Assembly: GCA_020091685.1 (NCBI GenBank)
Contig: CM034603.1
Coordinates: forward strand, 26,008,298 to 26,072,297
Direction of reading: 5' to 3'
Origin: Lutjanus erythropterus
Lineage: Eukaryota; Chordata; Actinopteri; Lutjaniformes; Lutjanidae
DNA length: 64,000 nt
Both the position numbers and the translations under genes were made by a program. Under the pieces are notes generated by a model, which saw nothing but the letters and a program-made list of their open reading frames with translations, was not told the origin of the DNA and ran no database searches. This document shows positions 10,946 through 22,912 of this stretch, one piece after another (within the stretch, counting starts at the first letter, position 1; every line of letters begins with the position of its first letter).

Positions 10946-13900
10946 AGTTAATAACATGATGTATGCAGTGTACTCTATAACCTGCCATCCATGATGTCAG
11001 TGAATGAGAGTGTGACAGAGTCAAAGAGCTTTACCAGACTGCTGGACTTACAGCATGTGCATTGTTACAAGAAAGGTTTTGATTTTAGACTTTTACATTT
11101 GTAAAAACTGGGGCCTGTTTTTTAGGGAGCCTTGTCCCTTTTATAACTCCTGTTTTTCCAGCCTGATGGAGGGTGGATCTTATCATTTTGGGGTCTAAGG
11201 AAAACCACGTTCCTTGTTCTCCCTTTTTAAAAATCCTTGACAGAATAATAAGTCATAAAAATAAACATTTATTTATGGTGGAGTGTGATTGAGATGTCTG
11301 ACAGCCTCAGGAAATGAGTTGTTTTAAGGCCTGGTTATGCAGCAGCAAATACCTCTGTATCTCTTGCCAGACAGCAGCAGGGTGAATGTGGCTGGGGTGG
11401 GTACTGTCTTTTAGCATCTTCCCATTTCCTCCTTTTCGCAGCTTCTTGGGTAGCATCCTTTTTCAGCAGTCTACACACCACTTCCTGGAATAGTCCAAGT
11501 TAGTGGGGAGACTTTGAAACACTTGTGAATTCAGCATTCTGATGCCATTTTACAATATCTGTTTTAGAAAGACATTACTAATTACAGCCAAGTTAGAATA
11601 ACCAAACAACCAAAAAAAAAAAACATTTTTTAATCTCAAGTTTATGAGGCATTTTATGGGGCCATTGGTAGCTTGGGGCCAGAGGCAACTGTTGACCTTT
11701 GCCTAATGTTTAATCCCCTGCTACCTGCTACCTTTCTAATTATTTTAACTCATTAATGTCCACAGTGGAATTCCCTTGACAATATTGTAAGTAGTAAGTA
11801 TTAGGGTACAGGGCAGGCTTTGTTTTGTAAATATCCTGTATTTCCACTGGTGTTTTTGTAAAACAAAAAAAACAAAAAAAACAAAAAAAAAAACATGTGA
11901 CAAACAATTCAATGTGAAATAGATATGGCTATATTTCAAACACTAGATGTTTTGATTTGTTTTTTTTATTTTTTTCATTTGTAAAATAAATTCAATTTTG
12001 TCTACAATTAAGACATGATAAGTTATGTGAAATCAAAAATTTAGATTTTGTAATTTGTAGCTGCATGCCTTGACAGTATCCAGAGCAACTTTTGTGTTTT
12101 TTTTTCCACCTCTAGCAGAAAAAAACAAAAAAAACAAAAACAAAAAACAGTTTTTAGTCATGGGTCAGTGCACTGTATTAAAATAATTGTGGTGTGCAGA
12201 ATTTGTATGAGACTCTGTTATGTTATGTGTGGTACCCCAAAGCATAGCTGGCAGAGTATATGCGCTCTGGCTATCAGTCCTCAACAGCAGCCTGTGACCC
12301 TTTGCTGCATGTTGTTGGGATAAATTTTCTACAATTTCCTCCGCCAGCCTGATTGTGTTTTTCTGTATGGATGTGTGTGTGTTCATTATTGAAATAGTCT
12401 CCAGGAAGAGAGGAAGAGATTTTGGTCAAAACAACCAATCAAATAAAAACAGAAACTTAAAACACAAAACATCTCAGACAGAAGCACGGAAAAATAAATA
12501 ATTAAAACTAGCTAAACTCCATAAACGGATTTGGCTTGTGAACAGTTGTGCAGTCTGTATTTTCCTCTTCAAGCATAAATCAGAATCATTGCAAAATATC
12601 ACATACGCAGATAGTATACAAATTCATGGCTAAAGGACGAATATTTCTACATTTGAATTTAAATAAACAAACAAACAAAAAAAGCTCGCACACTGCTGGG
12701 CTCCAGTTTCCACTTACATAATGCATCAAAGTAGTGACGTTTCGAGCACCAGTCTGATGAAGAGCAGTGTTTCTCTAAACGTCACCATTTTTCATGACGT
12801 AAGTGAAAATCAGAGCCTTACAATGTGTTTTTTTTTTTTTTTGTATATCTGACTGTTTACTCACCTTCCATTCAGCACCTGCTGTAAGTTTGGATTGGAT
12901 GTCCGCTTATAATCCCGTTTTTTGACATTTGAATTTAAGACATTTTAAACATTTTAAGGAACAGCAGCCACTCCCTGTCCAATGAATTATGAAGTAGATA
13001 AAGTATTATTAAGATAAATTCCAGCTACTAACAGAGGTCTAATACAGAAATGTTCATTTGAGGACAGATGGTATTTAATTCAGTGCTTAATTCAATTTAT
13101 TCATGTAACATCATGTAACGTTTCCTTTCTTAAACTTACTTTCTCAGGAAAGTATCACAAATAATGCAGCAAGCTGAAAGCTGTGAAAGTTTACTGTACA
13201 ATTTATGTACATATTGTGGAACAAGTTTAAGTGTACTTCTGTGTCAATTTATTCATTTTAATTCGCTTATTTTGGGTTTGTTTGTTTGTTTGTTTTACTA
13301 TATATACACCATTAGAGATATGCGAAAATGTATGTTTAATTTTCTTCAGCACCATGGACAGCAGAGATATTAATAATAAGCATTTCATTTAACAGACAGA
13401 GATGCCCAACAGTCTCCACTGTCCGCACTGACATTATTTGTAGACATACTGTATATATTACGGATATAAAATAAACATGCAAAACTTCGAGAATGCGCTG
13501 ATTTCTACTTGACCTCTCAGACCTGGACTCATTGTTAGACTCATAAAATGATAATATTTAGAGCTCATAATGCAGCAGCAGACCGTTGCGCATCTGATGT
13601 TTGATGTCTGTCAGACTGATTACAGCATGATTGAATAAAATATATGATTTAGCTACTGGACAGATTGTGTGTTATGGAGTTAGACGTACCATTTCATAAA
13701 ACCATGTCAGTAGCCTTTTATTTTAGTGGGATAGATTATATCCGGGCTACTGGTCTGCTTTCACACAATGAAACCATCGGTCTATTTGTAATCAATCATC
13801 GATGACTTTTTAGGGGGGAAAAAAAGTTTATGCGCAAACGGAACAGGTTTGATCAAGTCTTGTTACTGTATGTTGTCTCAGGTAACCTCCCTGTACATCA

Positions 13901-14734
13901 GAGGGACATATTTCACTCCAGTGCATAAAATACATAAATTATCAACGTTTATAACCTTTATTCAATATTCTTAAGTGACTCTAAATAACAAACTACTTTT
14001 TCTGCGTGACATTTCAATCTCTTTAACGAAATCATGTTGTGCACACGCAACTTACCATAATGAGGACGATGAAATATAATTAGAGCCCTTGAGCTCTCAG
14101 TCACCAGGAGGTGGCGGTACAGTCACGTGAAAGCCAAGATGACTAAACAACAATGAAGGGTTTTTACCCCTGAGTTGCACATTGAGTGTCCTTGTCTTCT
14201 TTCGATTTCTTTTTAATTAATTAACTGTCATTACAGGCTACATTATAGTAATATAAGCCTCCTATAAGACATGAATTACATTTAAATTAGCCTCAGCAAC
14301 TGAACATCTTCAAAGAATGATTTCTTTATATTAAAACGTTTAACACTTGCTTTTTTTCAGAACACAAAGAGGAAAATTTTAAAAAGGACACCATGTACTT
14401 GTTCGTATCTTCAGTTTTCCGGTGTGAAAGTAAGACGATGTACATTAGATCATCGTTTTGTTTTAACAGTGCGTTAAAACAAAGAGGATTCAGTGGTGGT
14501 GCTCAGTGCGGTGTGTGGCTCTGAAAGGTACCTATTAATATTTTGAAATTTGATATTTGTATCTTTTTTTTTTTATCTTAAAGAAGCAACAATTCACCAG
14601 CCACTTTTGTGTCATTTTTACTTATATAATAATAACAATTAATGATGATAATTCTGTTCCTGTCGAAGAAAAAAAAGGAAAGAACAAGACGAGAAGCAGT
14701 GCTGATAAAATTTAGATCGTTTTCATAAGAAACA

Positions 14735-14740
14735 TTTATT
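14735..14740 (-). terminator. foxf2a: Candidate poly(A) signal AATAAA of foxf2
   Basis: AATAAA on the minus strand 379 bp after the foxf2 stop. A 3' UTR of roughly 400 nt would be short but possible; other hexamers further downstream cannot be excluded. Confidence 0.3.
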
Positions 14741-15118
14741 ATTTAAGACATTAAAAATTTCAGAATCATCCATTAAAAATAAATCTCTTTATGGCTTTCA
14801 GTTGGAAATCAGCAACTCCAGAAAAACAAAATTAAGTGCATGAATAAAGATTAATTCAGGTACGTGCACGTTATGTATTTTTGCAGTGAAAATGTTGATA
14901 TTGTTTATCCATGTGTGTAAAGTAAGTGCGTCGTCCTTTCTCCCTCACATCATAAGCATGACTAAAACTGTTTTACAAAAAGGTCAAAGTTCACTGAAGA
15001 GTCTCTGCTTTGACACTGACCCGAGGGAAATATTGATTTTCACGAAAAGTCATCAAAGATCCTGTTGAAATATCTCCACCTGAGGCTTTAATTTATCAGT
15101 TCTGTCTGTGGTGTTTTG

Positions 15119-17642
15119 TCACATGACGCACGGCTTGACGTCCTGATAGACGCTCTGGTGATGGTGATGAAGCTGATGGTAGTAAGATCCACCGCTGCTG
15201 GGATGAAGAGAAGAGATTCCGTTCAGGTTCAAAACGAAGTCCTTCCTGTCACATACAGGAGCTGAGTGGCTGGAATACCGAGACAGTCCCACTGAAATAC
15301 AAAGGACACATCGTCAGGCCAAATTATTGGCCTTTATAATTATTCTATATCTGGACTTTCTTTTATTAATATCTATTATTTTTACTCCAACTGTAGATAA
15401 CGAAAATAGCCACATGTAATATTTGATGGTTCCTTCAAAGGGTAATGTTTTCAGGTTGTATGTAATATCTATTAATGGATAAAACACTTTTAATGCTTCA
15501 CAGATCAGTTATAGAAAATTATTAGAAAAACTTTGCACGTTATGGAAATTCTATGGCTATTGTTTGTGTTTATTTTATTTAAGAAGGGACAGTGCACATT
15601 AATTAACATGATCACTTAAGTCACGTAAATGTGCCACATTTAGCTATACAGGTTAATTTTTATCTGCAGTCCCTGGCCTTCTTATTTTTATTTAATGAAA
15701 TTAGAAATGTTGTGACATGATGTCAATTTTTTCTTTGTAAACAAAAAACAAACAGACAACAATCTATCGTGCGTGACTGTAAATGCTGGCAAATTAGTTT
15801 ATGGGGGGTAAATGCATTTTTGTGCAGAGCAGCCCTATTCACAGGGTGTATATTACTGATGAACTTAAAAACAAAATGGATAAATACAAAAATATATATA
15901 TTTGGTGCAGTGAAATTTTTTTTTCACAGATTGGCAACTCAAGATGTATTCTTATTAGTAGCTTTTGATGGATGTAGTAGGCTTACATTTTTTTTAGGTT
16001 AGTTTATTTATTTATTTAGTTTACGATAAAGCCATCAGTTGCTGTTTGTAAAACATAAGGGCGATTTATTAGGATGTTGTATCAATTTGTTTTGTTGTTT
16101 ATCCTACAGTAAAAGACAATGAAAAAATAACACCCTCTGCTGTAAGTACCCTGATTATTGTACTGCTGTGGCTCAAGTTAAAGGCCTTCATAAAGATGCA
16201 CTTAAAGTAATAAAAGTTGTTTTTCGTTGCTGAAAACATTAATGCTATTTTCGTTGAAACTTTGAGTCAAAATAAAAACAAATGGTAAGAAATTTAAATT
16301 AAACACGTGGCTGTATAACATAACATAACATTGTGTCCATATCATGCACAATTTGAGATTTAATAAAAACTGAAAATGTCTAAATTGCGTGACCTTACAA
16401 TATGACCAATTATTGCACATTAGTTTGAGCTTGTACTGTTTTTCTTATTTTTCCATAATAGTTCACTCGGTTGGTTAATATTCTCACGTGTATTTTCCCC
16501 ATAGATTATTTATCCAATACAACTTGATTAAAGAAATTCCAAGAAAATTGTATTTTACGAAATGAGCGGTGACTTCATGACAGTTTAATGTTAAACATGA
16601 ATTTTGATTCCCATAACTCACTATGGTGCAGACAGGAATCAGAAAATAAGGTATTTATCTCATGCATTTAATCATATGGTGATGTTTTACCTGAAATCTC
16701 TGATGAATCTCGTGCGTTATGGTGCAGATATCCCTGATCCAGAGAGTAGGACGACACTCCCGTGTGCAGAGCAGAAGAAGTGGGACTGCTGGATGTCAGA
16801 GACTGCTGTTTGATGTATGAGGACACACCAGGTGAACTCCAGTGTGAGGCCGCATTTGCATACGGAGACTGACAGTCCAGAGTGCCTACCATGGCCGGGG
16901 AGGACTGCAGGGGGCTGCTGCTGCTGTCCGGACAGTAGTCCGCATTAGACGCCACCTGACACGCGGCCATGTACGATGACCCGGAGCCTGAGGACATGTG
17001 AGGGGCGTGATGTCCTCCTCCGAGTCCCTCGAAGCCCCCTGGCACTGTATTACCCATCAGGTCTATGTTGTAGCCGTTATGGCACGCAAATGACCCTGAA
17101 GGTGACTGGAAATCAAAGTTCTGCTGCAGCATGGACGCACCGAAGCCGATCCCGTTCATCATCCTGTACATTGGCTTCAAAGCTTGACATTTCCTACGGA
17201 AGCCTCGCGGTCTGCGACGAAATGAGCCCTCCTCGAACATGAACTCGCTGCTCGGGTCGATGGTCCAGTAGTGGCCTTTGCCAGGTCTTCCCAGACCTTT
17301 AGGCAGCTTTATAAAGCACTCGTTCAGAGACAGGTTGTGTCTGACGGAGTTCTTCCATCCCTGGTACGATCCCCTGAAGAAAGGGAAGCGCGCCTGCAGG
17401 AACTGGTAAATTTCACTCAAAGTGAGCCTTTTGCTCGGTGAGCTTTGAATTGCCATCACAATGAGGGCGATATATGAGTAGGGAGGTTTTTCAGGGCGCC
17501 TCAAGCCAGAATTTCCCTTTTTCCATTTGGCTGGTGCGTTCTGCGCGCTCTCCATCACCGGCTGTGCGCTCAGCAGAGCTGCCGGACTGGAGCGCACAGG
17601 AGTAGATGGATCCAAATTTTGCTTGGAGCTCTCGGTCGTCAT
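15119..17642 (-). CDS. foxf2a: Forkhead box protein F2 (FoxF2, probably foxf2a), two exons: 16691-17642 and 15119-15291, 374 aa
   Basis: Exon 1 starts at the ATG at 17642 in a strong context (ACC before ATG) and contributes 952 coding bases to 16691, followed by donor GTAAAA. Exon 2 begins at 15291 after an acceptor ending TTTCAG and ends with TGA at 15119-15121 (173 bases). The total is 1125 bases, 375 codons including stop, with a phase-1 junction splitting a Val codon. Start [13 protein letters not shown] and forkhead domain at about 49-142 ([16 protein letters not shown], helix [13 protein letters not shown]) are FoxF-type, as are [20 protein letters not shown] after it and exon 2's [19 protein letters not shown] to the end DVKPCVM. 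Without splicing, exon 1 would read seven intron codons to a stop. Human FOXF2 is longer (444 aa). Family role: mesenchymal transcription factor in pericytes, gut and craniofacial tissue, downstream of Hedgehog. Its neighbours on the same strand are foxq1 (5') and foxc1 (3'). Confidence 0.95.
15292..16690 (-). other. foxf2a: Single intron of foxf2
   Basis: A 1399-bp GT-AG intron in phase 1, bounded by GTAAAA at the donor and TTTCAG at the acceptor on the minus strand. It is AT-rich, and I see no coding sequence, RNA gene or clear mobile element inside. One intron near the 3' end of the coding region is the usual FoxF1/FoxF2 structure. Confidence 0.9.
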
Positions 17643-18170
17643 GGTTGTGCCTCTTTTTTAGAGGCTTTATAACACCTGGGCGACTATTTTTTTTCCTATT
17701 CTTCAAACACTATTAAAGGTTCCCTAATGCGATGATTCTGCGCGTTTAGAACCGTGAAAATCAAGAAACACCAGCCGCTGTTCCTTCTTTCTCTCTCTGT
17801 CCATCGCTGTTGGCAATAATCCCATACAAGAGGGCAAATAAAGCTCCTCGACTTTGCTTGCGCATATCCACCCGGCCAAACACAACTCGACCACCTATCA
17901 ATTCTAAAATCTCTCTCTGCCCCTCGATCCCCCCAAAATCCCTCCAAGAAATCGCCAGGAACTACTCCCTCCTCCCCATCTGGCCCTGATCCAGACTAGA
18001 AGCCGGACACAGCGCAGCGGAGTAAGACAAATCTCCTCCTCCCACGACTCACTTTCCAAAACACCTCTGGATACATTTGTAAGACAAGGCTTCGATAACT
18101 TTATAAACCATAGTGGATAAAGCGACCCAATAACTCCCTCTGTCCTCATATGTACCTGCACAAAGTGACA
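17643..18170 (-). promoter_or_regulatory. foxf2a: 5' UTR and proximal promoter region of foxf2
   Basis: Upstream of the foxf2 ATG the sequence is pyrimidine-rich on the plus strand up to about 18050. A TATAAAG on the minus strand at 18099-18105, about 457 bp upstream of the ATG, is the only plausible TATA element; a second TATAAAG at about 17664 is too close to the ATG to serve. Start site is inferred only. Confidence 0.35.
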
Positions 18171-18649
18171 GTGCCCGTCTGTGGTGTTATTCTGTAAAGG
18201 TGTACAGTGGAAGGAGTCCTGCTGAGCTCATTTGTTTGGGATCTGTTCAGAGTTAAGACCCTGACATGAGAGGAAGCATGCTTTTTCCATCAGAGCGTGC
18301 CAATGTACCACACACAGTGCAGAAGTGTCAGTTTACCTCTGAGAATGAGCCTGAGTTACATCCCTGGAGAAATGGATTGATTAGAAACTCTAAATACGGT
18401 CTTAAGAAATGATTCAGATAATGAAATATAGGAGTATCTTTTAAGTTTACTTCTGTAAATTAGGGCCTTATGGCTGACAAATAAGAACACATATTTTTAG
18501 GCTATGCTGTGATATGTCCATATACACATTTTCTCTAAAATAACTGCACAATATGAAAAAAAAAAAATCAAATATTCTGATATTTTCAATTAAATGCCTC
18601 AAAATTGGTAATGCAATAATATTGTGGGGGTGACTATTAGTGCTTTCAC

Positions 18650-19245
18650 AAATATTAAGAACATGAGATGTTTGATAAATAATTATTATTTGTTTAGTCT
18701 ATAAAATTGTGAAAAATGCTCCTCCTGATTCCCGAGAACCAAAAGTGAAGTCTTCAGATTTGCTTCTTTTGTCCAAGCAACAGTCCAAAACCCAAACACT
18801 CTTCATTTACCATAAACAACAAAGAAAAGCAGCAGATTCTCACATTCAAGTAGCTTGAACAAGCAAATGAAAAATGAATGCAACAATTAATCGATTATCA
18901 AAATATCTGGCAAATACTTTTCTCTTGATCAATTAATCCAAGGGTTCCACAACAGATGCACATTAAACCCACAATTTGAGAGGATTTGTCTAAATGAATC
19001 TCTAAGTTATGTATTTTATTTTTAGGTTTTAAGATAATAAAGTCTTCATAGTCTATCAATGATCAAACCAGGATTGCTATAATTAACAATGTTCCAACTT
19101 AGTGATAAGAATTAGAATATTCTATTCCTCCTTTTGGTGAAGGGGCTGCCTACAACCCACTCAAAGGCCCCTTTTGGTCCTTGGAGCCCAGTTTGAAAAG
19201 CACTGAAAAAATTAATTGATCAACTTATCACTGCAGCTCTATGAA
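18650..19245. mobile_element. Dispersed teleost repeat with ATTAATCGATTATC motif
   Basis: Contains GTCCAAGCAACAGTCCAAAA, CAACAATTAATCGATTATCA and, after a gap, AATTAATTGATCAACTTATC followed by GCAGCTCTA. These words occur in this order in a very abundant fish repeat. The section 18960-19195 fits less well and may be inserted or diverged sequence. Confidence 0.5.
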
Positions 19246-20075
19246 TAATCATCAGTAATACTGATATAATGACTGAGTGGGTAAAGAAAAACATTTGAAC
19301 AACAGTCTGGTAAATTCAGAAAATGACATCACGTGAATGTCATGTAACCTTTAAAACCAGAAAAAAAGACAACACATATTCTATATCACAATATAACGAT
19401 ACTGAAATCAAAGACAATATCATGTTTCATATCACAGTATCGATATAATATCAACATATTGCTCAGCTCTTCTGTAAATGCGTATTTTTGTGCTTTAAAT
19501 GGTGGAGTTTTATGCATGCTGCTGTAATATCATTTCAGAGCAACTGACCACTATACGACACAATTTCTCACACAACAGAAATGTCACAACAACACAACGT
19601 ACCCAGACTATCAGGACCAACATCAAACCTGTGAGCCCCGCTGGGTCCAGGATGCGCAGCTGCTTTAAAGGAAATTTACTTTCTAGCCTCAGAAGAATGG
19701 GCCTACTTGGAAGACATTTCTTCCTATTGTGGATCGGAGTTGACTTCGCTCAGGATGCACCATTTGTATGAAGCCCTTCCTGCGCATGTGTGGTGACTGA
19801 GGCGACAGCTATTTGCAGCGCCAGACAGAAAACATAAATATTGGATGCCCCTATCCGGCAGCGGTGAGCCTCGTGAACGCTGAAGAGTAAATACTTATAA
19901 CGCGATTTTCTTCTGTATCATTAATTATTGAAAGACGCCAATGATGTGATACATTCATATTTATTTTATTTTATTTTGATTTAATTTATGTTATTTTATT
20001 ATTTTACTTGTATCGTGTGATGGTTGCAGCTGTGTGTAGCACAGTGCACAGTTTCCTCTCAGGGATAATATATTG

Positions 20076-20145
20076 TTATGTTATGTTATGTTATGTTATG
20101 TTATGTTATGTTATGTTATGTTATGTTATGTTATGTTATGTTATG
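20076..20145. repeat. (TTATG)14 pentanucleotide satellite
   Basis: Fourteen perfect tandem TTATG units about 1.3 kb past the foxq1 stop, followed by a variant unit TTAAC. Confidence 0.97.
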
Positions 20146-21195
20146 TTAACCTTCCTTATCTTTTAAAAGTAATATGACATAATAGGCTGCAAGAGCTAGT
20201 AAGCACGAGGCTTTTGTATATAGGAAGAGGCTGGTTTATTTAGGCACTTGGTGCACTCGCAACCCATCCCTAGCAGAGCTTTCCAAGAATTTTGCAAGGT
20301 GGAGTCACATAAGCACACGCCCCGATAAGCATTATTGCACTTGCACTTAACAGGTGTACATGTGTCATTCAGGTGTCAGCCCTAATTTTGCTCCATGAAC
20401 CACTGACTGCTCGGTAGTTTAACCTTAATCTTACCGACTGAGGATCCCAAAGACTCATGATTTTGTCAATCAGTTTGTTCTTAATGACTTCATAAAATAA
20501 TAAACCGTTTAACCATTGTATTCCTCCAATGCAGTTTTAATAGATAGAACTATATATTGATTGAGTTCATGTTTGCCATGTTCTTAATAGGGTAGAGGCA
20601 CTGCCAGTCATTTTGAAGGAGACAGACACAGATGCAGCAGACACACACTTCCTGTGCTCTATTTTTTATTTTACACAGTATGCAAATAAACTATAACGTT
20701 TCTATAATTTTTTTCCCTTCAGATGACATTCATTTTAACTGTTGCAAGATTATATTTATTTTGTGAAGATTTATTTTGTAGATTACCTCATTATATTCAG
20801 GTTTATTATTCAGAATTTGCATAATTTAATAAATTTAACATATATGCAATACATATTGTACTCTGCTCCTTAATTTAGATTAGGAACTGCAGAATATGAT
20901 ACACCTTGCATGTAATGGGAGTGGTGGTTAAGACTGGCAGAGTGATATGATGTAAGAAGCATTGCACCACGTTTGTAGTCGGTGTTCAGTTGTTTTTTTT
21001 ATGTGAACAAAGTTACACAGACGACGTGCTCACACCCCGAGAGTAGTTTAAAGAGCTTTACACTAAGAAAAAAAAGTTAGTTAACATTTGGTTGTGACGG
21101 TTGCTTCTTGATCCTTGCATGTTAAATATGTTGGTGTGATGAAAGTTAATATAAAATAATGTTACAACAAAACGCAGACCATCACTGTTAGTCTT

Positions 21196-21201
21196 TTTAT
21201 T
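21196..21201 (-). terminator. foxq1a: Candidate poly(A) signal AATAAA of foxq1
   Basis: AATAAA on the minus strand, 246 bp past the foxq1 stop. It is one of the first hexamers after the gene apart from one overlapping the stop codon itself. Cleavage would be expected near 21180. AATAAA is common in AT-rich DNA, so confidence is moderate. Confidence 0.35.
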
Positions 21202-21446
21202 TAATTGTAAAGGGCATCTTTTAGGAAACAGACAAAACAACAAAGTGCATATTTTTAACACAGCAAAGTTAACGGTCAGTTCAGTAACATTTACAACAAA
21301 GGATTGTGTAGACAATATCAAATATGATGATGCTTTAAAGCAGAAACCACCAGTGATAAAAGAAAAGAAAAAGTGTAACACCTTGCCACCACAATAACGT
21401 CCATCATCAGTGCACTTTGATGAATTCTATCATCAAATAGAAAAGT

Positions 21447-22292
21447 TTATTTCTGATATCTCAGGACTGTGTGAGAGAGAAGCGCACAGTCGTAGTTGTT
21501 TGACACATGCGCAGCAGCGCAGGAGTCCACACCGCAGCCAGCCGACTTGACGTATGAAAATGAGGCAGCAGGTGTATTTGAATGAGGCATCGTGAGTTCA
21601 GTGTAGCGCGGCCAGGTGAGAGCAGGGTGCACTGGAAAATGTGAGTCTCTCTTGATGAAGGGCTTGCTCAGGATGCTCTCTATTGCGAATGAACTTGTAA
21701 ATTTGACACATGAATCAGTCTTGGCTGACGACTGCTGAGCGCTCTGCGGCTCCTCTGCGCGCTCCGACACCTCCGGCTCTGTGCTGAACTTTTTATTAGC
21801 AATGCGCTTTCTTCTGCGCCGGAACACCCCGTCAGCGAAGGTGTACTCGCTATGAGGATTGAGCATCCAGTAATTGTCCTTTCCCCAAGGTCTGGACGGG
21901 TCCCGGAGCACTTTGAGAAAGCAGTCGTTTAGAGACAAGTTGTGTCGCACCGAGTTTCTCCAGCCGGTGTAACTGCCTCTGAAGAAAGGAAACTTATGCA
22001 TCAGATAGTCGTTGATTTCAGCCAGAGTCAGACGTCCAGAGGGGGAGTCCCGGATGGCCATGGCGATGAGAGCGATGTAGGAGAACGGGGGTTTGGGTCT
22101 CCGTGTGTACGGCTTGGACTTGGTGCCGGTGCATGGAGCAACAGGTGGCGGAGGGCTGTGCGCCACGCAGTCCCCATCCGACCCCAGCTCCTCCTCAGCA
22201 GAGAGAGGAGAGCGCACACTCCCCTCTGCATCACTGGACATCTCCAAGTGTTTCATGTCATAATGACTTCCACACAACACCTCCAACTTCAT
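21447..22292 (-). CDS. foxq1a: Forkhead box protein Q1 (FoxQ1, probably foxq1a), single exon, 281 aa
   Basis: Intact intronless frame from the ATG at 22292 (A at -3) to TAA at 21447-21449. The N-terminus [14 protein letters not shown] and the acidic [15 protein letters not shown] stretch (about 36-50) are FoxQ1-like. The forkhead domain spans about 65-160: [20 protein letters not shown], helix [19 protein letters not shown], then the FoxQ1-typical [21 protein letters not shown] and a basic tail RRRRKR. An eh1-like motif [11 protein letters not shown] lies at 202-212, the usual Groucho/TLE-binding type. The protein is shorter than human FOXQ1 (403 aa), mainly through lack of Gly/Ala-rich low-complexity sequence. 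Family role: nuclear transcription factor in epithelial and pharyngeal or skeletal tissue. It is the first gene of the minus-strand forkhead array, 3.8 kb upstream of the foxf2 ATG. Paralogue letter is tentative. Confidence 0.95.
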   Translation of the reverse strand: MKLEVLCGSHYDMKHLEMSSDAEGSVRSPLSAEEELGSDGDCVAHSPPPPVAPCTGTKSKPYTRRPKPPFSYIALIAMAIRDSPSGRLTLAEINDYLMHKFPFFRGSYTGWRNSVRHNLSLNDCFLKVLRDPSRPWGKDNYWMLNPHSEYTFADGVFRRRRKRIANKKFSTEPEVSERAEEPQSAQQSSAKTDSCVKFTSSFAIESILSKPFIKRDSHFPVHPALTWPRYTELTMPHSNTPAASFSYVKSAGCGVDSCAAAHVSNNYDCALLSHTVLRYQK

Positions 22293-22520
22293 GCTGTTTG
22301 TTGAATTGTCCTCTTTGATAGCACTGTATCCAATATCTCTCTCTGCGTAAAGTCCTTGTGTGCGTCAAGACGACCCGAATCCACTGAAATCCTTTTCAGC
22401 TATCATACCTGCCAGAGTGCTGCAACCCGTCTTACCTACAGATGTGTGTGAGCAGCAGTTTATAGCCGCCTCACCTCAGGACCAACCCAAGAGAGGCGGA
22501 GTTAAATCATTTCAAAAGAT
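22293..22520 (-). promoter_or_regulatory. foxq1a: 5' UTR and proximal promoter of foxq1
   Basis: Inferred from position between the foxq1 ATG and just beyond the TATA box. The sequence is less AT-rich than the spacer to its right and holds no open frame of interest. The exact start site cannot be read from sequence alone. Confidence 0.45.
22459..22464 (-). promoter_or_regulatory. foxq1a: TATA box of foxq1
   Basis: The minus strand reads GGCTATAAACTG here, a canonical TATAAA about 170 bp upstream of the foxq1 ATG. That would place transcription start near 22430 and give a 5' UTR of about 140 nt. It is the best TATA match upstream of any of the three genes. Confidence 0.6.
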
Positions 22521-22912
22521 CTTTTGGAGCATCACGAAACATCTTCACATCGCGTGCCTGATGGTCTCTAATAAAACTGTGATCACAATAAAAGTTTCAT
22601 CACGACCCAATAATATAGTATTTAGAAAATTAAGAGATGATTCTCACTGAAAACGTCATTAAATGCAACACTATTTACTGTCTCCTCACCTGCGTAATGT
22701 GATCTGGCAGACACCGAGGGACTATTTCACCTGAGACAACCAGGTGGCGTATGTTTCCTTTGTATGTAAAGGTGTGGTGCCTGCAGGTAGTTCAGTGTCA
22801 CTTCCACTGTATCACAGCCTGAATCTTTTTCCAGAAGAATTGAAAGTATTTTAATCTCACTGTAAATATCATAGAGACAGTTAGAGAAATAATCTAATCC
22901 TTTCTCATTAAC
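22521..22912. other. Upstream flank of foxq1
   Basis: Unique-looking sequence between the foxq1 promoter and the palindromic MITE. It has no coding potential; it may hold upstream promoter elements, but no single motif stands out. Confidence 0.4.

Larger units (their letters stand above)
7071..14734. other. Intergenic spacer between foxc1 and the foxf2 3' end
   Basis: About 7.7 kb without a supported gene. Besides the separately listed repeats and the candidate block at 7690-8160, it holds A-rich tracts at about 11859-11895 and 12117-12147 and a poly-T run near 12831. A short repeat-like piece at about 12700-12800 contains GACGTTTCGAGCACCAG and a TGATGAAGAG motif, resembling a dispersed teleost repeat. 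Confidence 0.6.
18171..21195. other. Intergenic spacer between foxf2 and the foxq1 3' end
   Basis: No supported gene. It contains the dispersed repeat at 18650-19245 and the TTATG satellite at 20076-20145; the rest is AT-rich sequence with nothing I recognise. Confidence 0.6.

Noticed and set aside
17491..18161. Overlapping minus frames upstream of foxf2
   Set aside because: Out-of-frame or 5' UTR frames without domain similarity; the forkhead frame starts at 17642.
21942..22304. 120-codon plus frame antisense to foxq1
   Set aside because: Shadow frame of the foxq1 forkhead domain.
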